From NCBI RefSeq assembly GCF_006385785.1, contig NZ_VFSH01000001.1, forward strand, positions 142,718 to 206,717: a DNA stretch of 64,000 nucleotides. Direction: 5' to 3'. The position numbers and the translations under genes are program-made. The notes under the pieces were generated by a model, which saw nothing but the letters and a program-made list of their open reading frames with translations, searched no databases and was not told the DNA's origin. This document shows positions 35,704-43,648 of this stretch, piece by piece (positions within the stretch are counted from its first letter, which is position 1; every line of letters begins with the position of its first letter). This DNA comes from Streptococcus shenyangsis (GTDB taxonomy: Bacteria > Bacillota > Bacilli > Lactobacillales > Streptococcaceae).

Positions 35704-36576
35704 ATGTTTTATTCTATCAAAGAATTGGTCGAGCAAGCAAATCTGGACTTTCAAGGAAATGTCGCAGAACTCATGATTACAACAGAGTTTGAATTGACAG
35801 GTCGCGAACGTGAAGAAGTCTTCCTTCTCATGGAACGCAATCTGGAAGTCATGAAAGCCTCTGTCCAACTTGGACTCAATGAAAATAAATCTCGTAGTGG
35901 CCTGACAGGTGGAGATGCTGCCAAACTGGATCACTACATCAAAAACGGAAAAACTTTATCAGATTACACGATTCTCTCTGCTGCCCGAAATGCTATCGCA
36001 GTCAATGAACACAATGCTAAAATGGGCTTGGTCTGTGCCACTCCGACCGCAGGAAGTGCTGGCTGTCTCCCTTCCGTTCTCACTGCTGCTATTGAAAAAT
36101 TAGACCTTAGCCACGAGCAACAGCTAGATTTCCTCTTTGCTGCTGGTGCCTTTGGACTAGTCATCGCAAATAATGCCTCTATCTCAGGTGCTGAGGGCGG
36201 TTGCCAAGCCGAAGTCGGTTCGGCCTCTGCTATGAGTGCTGCAGCCTTGACTCTGGCTGCAGGTGGGACACCCTACCAAGCCAGTCAAGCTATTGCCTTT
36301 GTCATTAAAAATATGCTAGGCCTCATCTGTGACCCTGTTGCAGGTTTGGTTGAAGTTCCCTGTGTCAAACGTAATGCCATGGGAGCTAGCTTTGCCTTCA
36401 TCGCAGCAGACATGGCCCTGGCAGGTATCGAATCTAAAATCCCTGTGGATGAAGTTATCGATGCCATGTACCAAGTAGGAGCAAGCATGCCGACTGCCTT
36501 TCGTGAAACAGCTGAAGGTGGACTCGCTGCCACCCCTACTGGTCGTCGCCTCCAAAAAGAAATTTTCGGAGAATAA
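35704..36576 (+). CDS. sdaAA: L-serine dehydratase, alpha subunit
   Basis: A 290-residue catalytic subunit carrying the cluster-binding cysteines in LVCATPTAGSAGCLPS and GLVEVPCVKRNAMGA, and the GGDAAKLDHY substrate region. It needs a 4Fe-4S cluster and works with SdaAB. AGGAGGAAGC is the ribosome site. It lies in an operon with sdaAB and probably the HAD gene 21 nt downstream. Confidence 0.95.
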   Translation: MFYSIKELVEQANLDFQGNVAELMITTEFELTGREREEVFLLMERNLEVMKASVQLGLNENKSRSGLTGGDAAKLDHYIKNGKTLSDYTILSAARNAIAVNEHNAKMGLVCATPTAGSAGCLPSVLTAAIEKLDLSHEQQLDFLFAAGAFGLVIANNASISGAEGGCQAEVGSASAMSAAALTLAAGGTPYQASQAIAFVIKNMLGLICDPVAGLVEVPCVKRNAMGASFAFIAADMALAGIESKIPVDEVIDAMYQVGASMPTAFRETAEGGLAATPTGRRLQKEIFGE

Positions 36577-36597
36577 GCTTATCAAATAGGAGAAACC

Positions 36598-37230
36598 ATG
36601 ACCTCTATCACAGCTATCTTTTTCGATCTAGATGGAACCCTCGTTGACAGTTCTATCGGGATTCACAATGCCTTTACCCATACCTTTAAAGAGCTAGGAG
36701 TGCCTAGTCCTGATACCAAAACGATTCGTGGTTTTATGGGACCGCCCCTCGAAAGTAGTTTTGCGACCTGCCTACCCAAAGAACAAATCACTGAGGCTGT
36801 GCAGATATACCGTTCTTACTATAGGGCAAAAGGCATCCATGAAGCTCAACTCTTTCCTAATATTGTAGACTTGCTTGAGAAGTTATCGAGCAGTTATCCA
36901 CTCTACATCACCACGACAAAAAATACTCCAACCGCTCAAGACATGGCTAAAAATTTGGGAATCTATCATTTCTTTGATGGCATTTATGGTTCCAGCCCTG
37001 AAGCTCCCCATAAGGCCGATGTCATTCGCCAAGCCTTGCAGACACATCAACTAAGCCCTGAACAAGTCATCATCATCGGAGATACCAAGTTTGATATGCA
37101 GGGAGCTCAAGAAACAGGCATTCAGAAATTGGCCGTCACTTGGGGATTTGGAGAGCAAGCAGATCTACTAAACTATCAACCTGATTATATCACCCACAAA
37201 CCCTTAGAAATTTTGGAGTATTTTCAATAA
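36598..37230 (+). CDS. HAD-superfamily phosphatase (phosphoglycolate phosphatase-like)
   Basis: A 210-residue HAD hydrolase with motif I DLDGTLVDSS, motif II in YITTTKN, and motifs III/IV in VIIIGDTKFDMQGAQE. The helical cap type fits the phosphoglycolate phosphatase/PpaX group. The substrate is unknown. TAGGAGA precedes the ATG, 21 nt after sdaAA. Confidence 0.87.
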   Translation: MTSITAIFFDLDGTLVDSSIGIHNAFTHTFKELGVPSPDTKTIRGFMGPPLESSFATCLPKEQITEAVQIYRSYYRAKGIHEAQLFPNIVDLLEKLSSSYPLYITTTKNTPTAQDMAKNLGIYHFFDGIYGSSPEAPHKADVIRQALQTHQLSPEQVIIIGDTKFDMQGAQETGIQKLAVTWGFGEQADLLNYQPDYITHKPLEILEYFQ

Positions 37231-37286
37231 CATAGACTGAGCGACAACCCCATTTCAGAAGATAATGAAGTAAATCTCTACATAAC

Positions 37287-37394
37287 AAAACGCATATTAC
37301 CAAGGTTCAAGATGTACTGCACCCCAAAAAGTTAGATTTTTTCTGTCTAACTTTTGGGGTGCAGTTCAATTCAAGGACTGATAATATGCGTTTT
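37287..37394. terminator. Nested inverted repeats acting as bidirectional terminator
   Basis: Outer arms AAAACGCATATTA (37287-37299) and TAATATGCGTTTT (37382-37394) enclose an inner, nearly perfect 20-bp palindrome, ACTGCACCCCAAAAAGTTAG (from 37316) and CTAACTTTTGGGGTGCAGT (to 37365). TTTTTCTTTTTT follows on the plus strand. It separates the converging HAD and polysaccharide genes. The inner palindrome looks like an element inserted in the loop of an older terminator. Confidence 0.7.
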
Positions 37395-37400
37395 TCTTTT

Positions 37401-39251
37401 TTATTCAACGTGGGTTGTTTGATTTGCAAAGGCGATAATAGCTTGTTTCAACTCATCTCCTCTGAGAGTTCGGAACTCTTCAATCTTTTGATCGATGGCT
37501 TCTAGAGGCATGACATTAACCTTACCAACGAAAATCTTATCCATAACTTGGTTATCAACAAGTTCGGTTGATACCAAGAGTTCTTCGTAGAGTTTTTCAC
37601 CTGGACGGATTCCAACTTCAACGATTGGAATTTCGCTCTCAGTGTGCCCACTTAGAAGGACCATTTTCTTGGCTAAGTCATAAATTTTGACTGGTTTGCC
37701 CATATCAAGGATAAAGACTTCTCCATCTTTGGCATAAGCACCAGCATGGATAACCAAACGGCTAGCTTCTGGAATAGTCATAAAGTAACGGGTCATGCGG
37801 AAGTCTGTCACCGTTACAGGCCCACCTTCAGCAATCTGACGTTCAAAGACTGGTATGACACTACCACGGCTACCAAGAACATTTCCAAAACGAACTGCAC
37901 AGTAGGTCGATTGGCTACGTTGGTTAAAGCCAGTGACAATCAATTCCGCCACGCGCTTGGTTGCTCCCATAACATTTGGTGGATTAACCGCCTTATCTGT
38001 CGAAATCATAACCATCTTAGGTACTTTAGCTTCATCAACAGCCTTAGCAACATTGTAAGTTCCACGGATATTGTTTTTGAAGGCTTCTTTTGGATTGCGC
38101 TCCATCATAGGAACATGCTTGTGAGCAGCCGCATGATAAACAATAGCTGGCTTGTACTGCTCAAAGACTTGCAACAAACGATCATAGTCTTGAATATCTG
38201 CGATAACTGGCACATAATCAATCCCTTGGAACTTACGAATCAGCTCATGATAAACAAGGTAGATTGAGTTTTCCCCATGACCGAGCAAGACGATGCGTTC
38301 AGGATTGAAGCGACTAACTTGGCGACAGATTTCAGAACCGATTGAACCACCAGCCCCTGTGACTAATATGGTCTTACCTGTCAGTTCTGCGCCCAGACGC
38401 GATTCGTCAAGACGAATTTCCTGACGGCCCAAAAGGTCTATGATATCAATTTTTTGGAACCCAGTACCTGCTTGGTGAAGTCCTTGAACAACAGTTTCAA
38501 CATTAGGCATCTTGTAACATTTGACATCCAGCTTATTACACATCTGCAAGATACGCTCATATTCTGACGGATCAAGTGACGGAATCGCAACGATAACACG
38601 CTCGATTTGATGGCGTTTAGCCAATTCAGGCAGATTGTCATAAGAGCCCAAAACAGGGATTCCACCAAGTTTTTGGCCCTTTTTCTTAGCATCCTTATCC
38701 AAAATACCGACAAGTTCCAAATCACTGGTTGGATGTTGGTAGCTATCCATAAAGAGGGCCCCACCATCACCAGCACCAATCAAGAAGGTCCGACGGTGTT
38801 CTCCATCACCACTACCTTTTTTGCGTCTGGAGTAGATTAACTGCCAAGTAATCCGTGGCAATAAAATCAAGAAGGTACTCAACAAGATAAAGAGAATGAT
38901 GAAACGGATGGAGAAGAGTGGCAAGAAGGCATAGCAGATACTATATGACAAGACACTGCTCGCAGTCACACCAAAAAAGATTTTCATGAAATCCGTAATC
39001 TTGCTGTAACGACTAATACTAGCGTTCAAGCCCCAAAATGCAATCATAAATTGATAAAACAAGAAGGCCAAACTCGTATAGATAATGTAGTCAACAGGTG
39101 CTGGATTAATCAAGCCGTAAAATAAGATATAAGATACAATGATGGAAACCACCATACTCAAAATATCAAATACTCCCCAGAAAACCTGTTTTTGTTGTTT
39201 ATTTAAAATTTCCACCAGATCAATCACATAATCTGTGAGTTTTTTATTCAT
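37401..39251 (-). CDS. Membrane-bound nucleotide-sugar epimerase/dehydratase (CapD/PglF type)
   Basis: A 616-residue protein with four N-terminal membrane helices (about 20-135), a first Rossmann-like domain (150-270, FLIGAGDGGALFMDS) and an SDR domain (from about 290, VTGAGGSIGSEICRQ). The SDR active site reads STDKAVNPPNVMGATKR, the S/M-K variant of UDP-GlcNAc 4,6-dehydratases. It should make a keto-deoxy sugar nucleotide for a surface polysaccharide or glycoprotein. AAGGAGGAG is the ribosome site. Its leader contains a RUP element. Confidence 0.88.
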   Translation of the reverse strand: MNKKLTDYVIDLVEILNKQQKQVFWGVFDILSMVVSIIVSYILFYGLINPAPVDYIIYTSLAFLFYQFMIAFWGLNASISRYSKITDFMKIFFGVTASSVLSYSICYAFLPLFSIRFIILFILLSTFLILLPRITWQLIYSRRKKGSGDGEHRRTFLIGAGDGGALFMDSYQHPTSDLELVGILDKDAKKKGQKLGGIPVLGSYDNLPELAKRHQIERVIVAIPSLDPSEYERILQMCNKLDVKCYKMPNVETVVQGLHQAGTGFQKIDIIDLLGRQEIRLDESRLGAELTGKTILVTGAGGSIGSEICRQVSRFNPERIVLLGHGENSIYLVYHELIRKFQGIDYVPVIADIQDYDRLLQVFEQYKPAIVYHAAAHKHVPMMERNPKEAFKNNIRGTYNVAKAVDEAKVPKMVMISTDKAVNPPNVMGATKRVAELIVTGFNQRSQSTYCAVRFGNVLGSRGSVIPVFERQIAEGGPVTVTDFRMTRYFMTIPEASRLVIHAGAYAKDGEVFILDMGKPVKIYDLAKKMVLLSGHTESEIPIVEVGIRPGEKLYEELLVSTELVDNQVMDKIFVGKVNVMPLEAIDQKIEEFRTLRGDELKQAIIAFANQTTHVE

Positions 39252-39287
39252 AGAAATTTACTCCTCCTTAAAAGAGCTAGATGGTTA

Positions 39288-39439
39288 TACTCAATGAAAA
39301 TCAAAGAGCAAACTAGGAAACTAGCCGCAGGCTGCTCAAAACACTGTTTTGAGGTTGTGGATAGAACTGACGAAGTCAGTAACCATACCTACGGCAAGGC
39401 GACGTTGACGCGGTTTGAAGAGATCTTCGAAGAGCATTA
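39288..39439. repeat. RUP element, long form, in the leader of the CapD-like gene
   Basis: Begins TACTCAATGAAAATCAAAGA and ends GATCTTCGAAGAGCATTA. The ends are the inverted termini shared with 44720-44822 and 57888-57990. The interior has two additional small palindromes (CAAAACACTGTTTTG and CTGACGAAGTCAG). It lies between the -10 element at 39447 and the CapD-like start at 39251, so it is transcribed in the 5' leader. Confidence 0.8.
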
Positions 39440-39446
39440 TATTGTT

Positions 39447-39455
39447 ATTATAACA
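39447..39455 (-). promoter_or_regulatory. Extended -10 promoter upstream of the RUP and CapD-like gene
   Basis: On the minus strand TGTTATAAT. It would give a leader of about 190 nt containing the RUP. Confidence 0.5.
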
Positions 39456-39488
39456 CTTTTTATCCAGTTTACGATTTGCTACAATCTT

Positions 39489-40319
39489 TTACTTGCTTTT
39501 TCGTAACAGTTTCATAAAAATAAACTGTCGGACAAATCCTGGACAAAGGGCAACAACCATCTGAATGGCAACACTCTTGGCATATTCCAGATAAGAAATT
39601 TGTCCTCTCTTCAGCATGCGCTGACGAGCTTGACGATAGAGTTTGAGGTAACGCAGTCCCCCACGACGCTCAAACATCCCTGCTCCGACACGAACCTGAC
39701 ACAAGATTTGATCCAGATTCCCAGTCTTGGCTCCTGCAGCAATCATATTAAGCCAGAGGAGGTCATCCTCCATATAAAGGCCATTTTCATAGTTGCCTGC
39801 CTTGAGAACCATATCCTTCTTAAACATAACAGTCATGTGGTTAAAGGCACTTCTCATCCTTTGATAAGCCACAATATCTGCATGTTGAGTCGGAACACGA
39901 CGGTAAGAAACAATCTCATCAGGATTGTCAATAAATTCTGCAATATGGCCACCTAATAGGTCGAGCTTGTCCTTCTCCATTAACTGAACCTGTTTCTCAA
40001 AACGATCTGGAACAGCTATATCATCCGTATCCATACGAGCAATAATATCATACTGGCACTGTAAAACACCGTATCGAAGAGCCAGACCCAAACCTTGATT
40101 TTCTTCTAAGGGGCAACGTTTCACTGGAATATCAGACTCAGCTTCAAGCTGGTCTAATACCTGATAGAGCTCAGGTGTCAAAGGCCCATCCTCAACCAGA
40201 ACCAATTCGCTCGGTTTCAGGGTCTGATTTTGAACACTTTCAATAGCATCCTTTAAAAATGTCGGATTTTCCTTGATATAGACCGACATCAATACGCTGA
40301 TTTTTTGCTTTTCAGACAC
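39489..40319 (-). CDS. Family 2 glycosyltransferase
   Basis: A 276-residue GT2 enzyme. The GT-A fold starts KISVLMSVYIKENPTFLKDAIES. The metal-binding D-x-D is in IIARMDTDDIAVPDRF, and a later EDDLLW motif is likely catalytic. The translation start is GTG at 40319, with TTGGAG upstream. It is next to the CapD-like gene, so both may add sugars to a surface polymer. Acceptor and donor cannot be assigned. Confidence 0.88.
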   Translation of the reverse strand: MSEKQKISVLMSVYIKENPTFLKDAIESVQNQTLKPSELVLVEDGPLTPELYQVLDQLEAESDIPVKRCPLEENQGLGLALRYGVLQCQYDIIARMDTDDIAVPDRFEKQVQLMEKDKLDLLGGHIAEFIDNPDEIVSYRRVPTQHADIVAYQRMRSAFNHMTVMFKKDMVLKAGNYENGLYMEDDLLWLNMIAAGAKTGNLDQILCQVRVGAGMFERRGGLRYLKLYRQARQRMLKRGQISYLEYAKSVAIQMVVALCPGFVRQFIFMKLLRKSK

Positions 40320-40352
40320 AGTTTTTCTCCAATGTATAGATTTCCTTCCACT

Positions 40353-40361
40353 ATTTTATCA
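40353..40361 (-). promoter_or_regulatory. Extended -10 promoter of the glycosyltransferase
   Basis: On the minus strand TGATAAAAT, 34 nt upstream of the GTG start. It faces away from the stronger promoter at 40411-40439. Confidence 0.5.
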
Positions 40362-40410
40362 TAATTTTCAAGACTTTCCTATTTTTATCTTGAAAGCCAA
40401 AAAACCTTAC

Positions 40411-40439
40411 TTGACATTATAGGGAAAAAGCCTTAAAAT
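40411..40439 (+). promoter_or_regulatory. Sigma-A promoter of the CynX-type transporter
   Basis: A perfect TTGACA (40411-40416) and TAAAAT (40434-40439) with 17-nt spacing, 35 nt ahead of the ATG. Confidence 0.8.
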
Positions 40440-40474
40440 AAGCTGTTATTAAAATCAGCTAGAAGAGGTATTAT

Positions 40475-41641
40475 ATGAAAAAGCAATCACTCTTTTTTGT
40501 TCCAGGTATTATCCTAATTGGTGTTTCCTTGCGGACTCCTTTTACTGTTTTACCCATTATTTTGGGAGATATTTCGCAAGGGCTAGGAGTAGAAGTTAGT
40601 TCGCTTGGTATCTTGACCAGCCTTCCTCTCCTCATGTTTACCCTCTTCTCGCTCTTTTCTACCCGACTGGCTCAGAAAATTGGCTTAGAACATCTCTTTA
40701 CCTACAGCCTCTTCTTCTTGACTATCGGTTCTCTGATTCGACTAATCAATCTACCCCTGCTCTATCTAGGAACCTTGATGGTTGGGGCAAGTATCGCAGT
40801 CATTAATGTTCTGCTTCCTAGTCTCATCCAAGCCAATCAACCAAAGAAGATTGGTTTTCTGACCACCTTATATGTAACCTCTATGGGAATTGCAACGGCT
40901 CTGGCTTCCTATCTGGCTGTACCTATTACACAAGCCAGTTCTTGGAAAGGACTTATCATCCTCCTCACCCTGCTCTGTCTAGCAACTTTTTTGGTCTGGC
41001 TCCCAAATCACCGCTATAATCACAGACTGGCTCCACAAACCAAACAAAAAAGTCAAACAAAGGTTATGCGTAATAAACAGGTCTGGGCAGTGATTGTCTT
41101 TGCAGGTTTTCAATCCTTGCTCTTTTACACTGCTATGACCTGGCTACCTACCATGGCTATCCATGCAGGCCTATCCAGTCACGAAGCTGGCTTGCTGACT
41201 TCTATCTTCTCTCTGATTAGCATTCCTTTTTCAATGACCATCCCAAGCCTGACAACCAGCTTGTCTACTCGCAATCGTCAGCTTATGCTCACTCTGGTTT
41301 CACTGGCTGGTGTGGTCGGCATTTCCATGCTCTTTTTCCCTATCGGTAATTTCTTTTACTGGCTTGCCAGCCATCTCCTCATCGGAACCGCAACCAGCGC
41401 CCTCTTCCCTTATCTCATGGTCAATTTTTCACTCAAGACAAGCGCTCCTGAAAAGACAGCCCAATTGTCCGGCCTATCTCAAACAGGAGGCTATATCCTA
41501 GCAGCATTTGGGCCAACCCTCTTTGGTTACAGTTTTGACCTCTTCCACTCTTGGGTACCAGCTGTAGCTGCCCTCTTGCTCGTCGATATCCTGATGACTG
41601 TGGCCCTCTTTACAGTGGACAGAGTCGATAAAATCCTCTAA
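40475..41641 (+). CDS. MFS transporter, CynX/NimT type
   Basis: A 388-residue major facilitator with twelve hydrophobic helices. The start (GIILIGVSLRTPFTVLPIIL) and the central LWLPNHRYNH loop are typical of the cyanate/nitroimidazole (CynX/NimT) subgroup. The substrate is unknown. AGAAGAGG precedes the ATG. It is a single-gene unit closed by a strong terminator. Confidence 0.82.
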   Translation: MKKQSLFFVPGIILIGVSLRTPFTVLPIILGDISQGLGVEVSSLGILTSLPLLMFTLFSLFSTRLAQKIGLEHLFTYSLFFLTIGSLIRLINLPLLYLGTLMVGASIAVINVLLPSLIQANQPKKIGFLTTLYVTSMGIATALASYLAVPITQASSWKGLIILLTLLCLATFLVWLPNHRYNHRLAPQTKQKSQTKVMRNKQVWAVIVFAGFQSLLFYTAMTWLPTMAIHAGLSSHEAGLLTSIFSLISIPFSMTIPSLTTSLSTRNRQLMLTLVSLAGVVGISMLFFPIGNFFYWLASHLLIGTATSALFPYLMVNFSLKTSAPEKTAQLSGLSQTGGYILAAFGPTLFGYSFDLFHSWVPAVAALLLVDILMTVALFTVDRVDKIL

Positions 41642-41669
41642 ACTTCTAGTTTTTTCCTAGAAGTTTTTT
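41641..41669 (+). terminator. Terminator of the CynX-type transporter gene
   Basis: AACTTCTAG and CTAGAAGTT form a 9-bp stem with a T-rich loop, followed by TTTTTA. It starts within the stop codon. Confidence 0.85.
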
Positions 41670-41683
41670 ATATATAAAAATTT

Positions 41684-41762
41684 TACACATTTCTCTTGAC
41701 AGGGCTTTCTTTTAGATGTACAATGTATGTGTAGAAAAATTATATATAAAAATCTTACACAT
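41684..41762 (+). promoter_or_regulatory. PadR operon promoter with repeated TACACAT operators
   Basis: TTGACA (41696-41701) and TACAAT (41719-41724) are spaced by 17 nt. TACACAT occurs at 41684-41690 and 41756-41762, and its complement ATGTGTA at 41727-41733. Larger direct repeats of the type TATATAAAAATNTTACACAT surround the promoter. Inverted ATGT/ACAT sites are typical for PadR repressors, so autoregulation is likely. Confidence 0.72.
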
Positions 41763-41780
41763 TAGAAAAGGAGGTTCCCC

Positions 41781-42107
41781 ATGTACTTTCCAACATCCTC
41801 TGCCTTGATTGAATTTCTCATCTTGGCCGTACTGGAGCAGGATGATTCTTATGGTTATGAGATTAGCCAAACCATTAAGCTGATCGCTAATATCAAAGAA
41901 TCTACACTCTATCCCATTCTCAAAAAATTGGAAGGCAATAGCTTTCTGACAACCTATTCTAGAGAGTTCCAAGGTCGCATGCGCAAATACTACTCCTTGA
42001 CAAATGGTGGTATAGAACAGCTCGTGACCCTAAAAGATGAATGGGCACTCTATACAGACACCATCAATGGCATCATAGAAGGGAGTATCCGCCATGACAA
42101 GAACTGA
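41781..42107 (+). CDS. PadR family transcriptional regulator
   Basis: A 108-residue winged-helix protein (SALIEFLILAVLEQDDSYGYEISQT, then ESTLYPILKKLE, the PadR signature). PadR proteins repress adjacent membrane or transporter genes until a ligand binds. AAAAGGAGG precedes the ATG. It overlaps the DUF1700 gene by 14 nt and heads an operon of four genes. Confidence 0.92.
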   Translation: MYFPTSSALIEFLILAVLEQDDSYGYEISQTIKLIANIKESTLYPILKKLEGNSFLTTYSREFQGRMRKYYSLTNGGIEQLVTLKDEWALYTDTINGIIEGSIRHDKN

Positions 42108-42687
42108 ATACCTGACTCAGCTAGAACTCTATCTCAAGAAACTACCTGAAGCTGACCGCATGGAAGCCATGGATTATTTCAGAGAACTCTTTGACGATGC
42201 TGGAGTCGAGGGAGAAGAAGAACTCATCGCTAGTTTAGGAACTCCCAAAGAAGCGGCCCACGAAGTTCTCTCCAATCTTCTCGATAAAAAAATCAATGAA
42301 GCACCCGCTCAAAAAAATAACCGACAAATTTTGCATATCGCCTTGTTGGCCCTCCTTGCAGCACCTATCGGCATTCCTCTGGGAATCGCAATCCTTGTGG
42401 CCCTGTTCGCAATCCTTGTGGCAGCCTTGACTGTCATCTTCGCTTTCTTTGCGGTTTCCATACTTGGTATCATCGGCGGATTCCTATTTTTAGTTGAAAG
42501 TTTCACTGTCCTCGCCCAAGCAAAATCAGCCTTTATCTTGATTTTTGGTTCTGGTTTACTGGCTATCGGTGCTTCTTCACTAGTCTTACTAGGTATTTCC
42601 TATGTAGCCCGCTTCTTCGGCCTACTCATTGTTCGCCTGGTGCAATTTGTTCTCAAAAAAGGAAAGAGAGGTGACCAGCATGCGTAA
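42094..42687 (+). CDS. DUF1700 membrane protein
   Basis: A 197-residue protein with a cytoplasmic helical N-terminus (TRTEYLTQLELYLKKLPEAD) followed by three or four membrane helices (about 78-175), the DUF1700 pattern. PadR-DUF1700-DUF4097 operons are common in Firmicutes and are linked to envelope stress, though the mechanism is not established. It overlaps padR by 14 nt and the next gene by 8 nt. Confidence 0.85.
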   Translation: MTRTEYLTQLELYLKKLPEADRMEAMDYFRELFDDAGVEGEEELIASLGTPKEAAHEVLSNLLDKKINEAPAQKNNRQILHIALLALLAAPIGIPLGIAILVALFAILVAALTVIFAFFAVSILGIIGGFLFLVESFTVLAQAKSAFILIFGSGLLAIGASSLVLLGISYVARFFGLLIVRLVQFVLKKGKRGDQHA

Positions 42688-43591
42688 ATGGACAAAAGGA
42701 TTTCTCATTTTTGGTGTGGTGACTACCGTTATCGGCTTTATCCTGCTTTTTGTAGGTATCCAATCTGACGGAATCAAGAGCCTACTTGCCATGTCTAAGG
42801 AACCTGTCTATGATAGTCGGATGGAAAAACTGTCCTTTGGCAAGGAAGTCGAAAACCTAGAGATTACGCTCCACCAACACGCGCTGACCATCACGGACTC
42901 TTTGGATGATCAAATCCACATTTCTTATCATCCATCTATTTCTGCTAACCATGATCTTGTCACAAATCAGAACGATAAAACGCTAAGCCTCACTGATAAG
43001 AAACTGTCTAAAAGTCCGTTTCTCTCTTCTGGAATTGGCGGGATTCTCCATATCGCAAGCAGCTACTCTAGTCGTTTTGATGAAGTTATTCTCCAATTAC
43101 CAAAAGGAAGAAGCCTAAAAGGAATCAACATCTCAGCCAATCGCAGACAAACCACCATCATAAATGCTAGTCTTGAAAATGCAACTCTCAATACAAATGG
43201 CTATCTCCTCCGAATTGAAGGAAGTCGTATCAAAAACAGTAAACTCACAACCCCTAATATCGTCAATATCTTTGATACAGACCTTACAGATAGTCAGCTA
43301 GAGTCAACAGAGAAGCACTTCCACGCTGAAAATATTAAAGTATATGGTAAAGTAGAACTATCTTCTAAAAATGCGCTCAGTATCATGCTAACTCAAAAAG
43401 AAAGCCAAGAAATTAACTTAGACCTCTCGAGTCACCATGGTCCTATTTATCAGTTATCGAGAGATGAGAGTCAACGCCACCCCAACGAATTAAGCAACCC
43501 TTACAAAACTGAAAAAACTGATGCAAAAGGTCAACTCATCGCTAAGGCTGATGATTATATTAGTCTTGAAACTACAGCTAACAGACCTTAA
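42680..43591 (+). CDS. DUF4097 family membrane-anchored beta-solenoid protein
   Basis: A 303-residue protein with one N-terminal membrane helix (about 8-28) and a long extracellular beta-rich domain typical of DUF4097 (VILQLPKGRSLKGINIS and NATLNTNGYLL repeats). The start at 42680 follows GAGAGGTGACCAGC; the frame to 42629 is unsupported. It belongs to the PadR operon and likely forms a surface-exposed beta-helix. Function is unknown, with an envelope role inferred. Confidence 0.83.
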   Translation: MRKWTKGFLIFGVVTTVIGFILLFVGIQSDGIKSLLAMSKEPVYDSRMEKLSFGKEVENLEITLHQHALTITDSLDDQIHISYHPSISANHDLVTNQNDKTLSLTDKKLSKSPFLSSGIGGILHIASSYSSRFDEVILQLPKGRSLKGINISANRRQTTIINASLENATLNTNGYLLRIEGSRIKNSKLTTPNIVNIFDTDLTDSQLESTEKHFHAENIKVYGKVELSSKNALSIMLTQKESQEINLDLSSHHGPIYQLSRDESQRHPNELSNPYKTEKTDAKGQLIAKADDYISLETTANRP

Positions 43592-43648
43592 TAAACCTAT
43601 TTATATCGACCACTATGACACATAACCCACTAAAAAGGAGGTTCTACC

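Noticed and set aside
37316..37365. Inner palindrome read as the end of an insertion sequence
   Set aside because: No transposase ORF or fragment is nearby, so only a terminator or small palindromic element can be supported.
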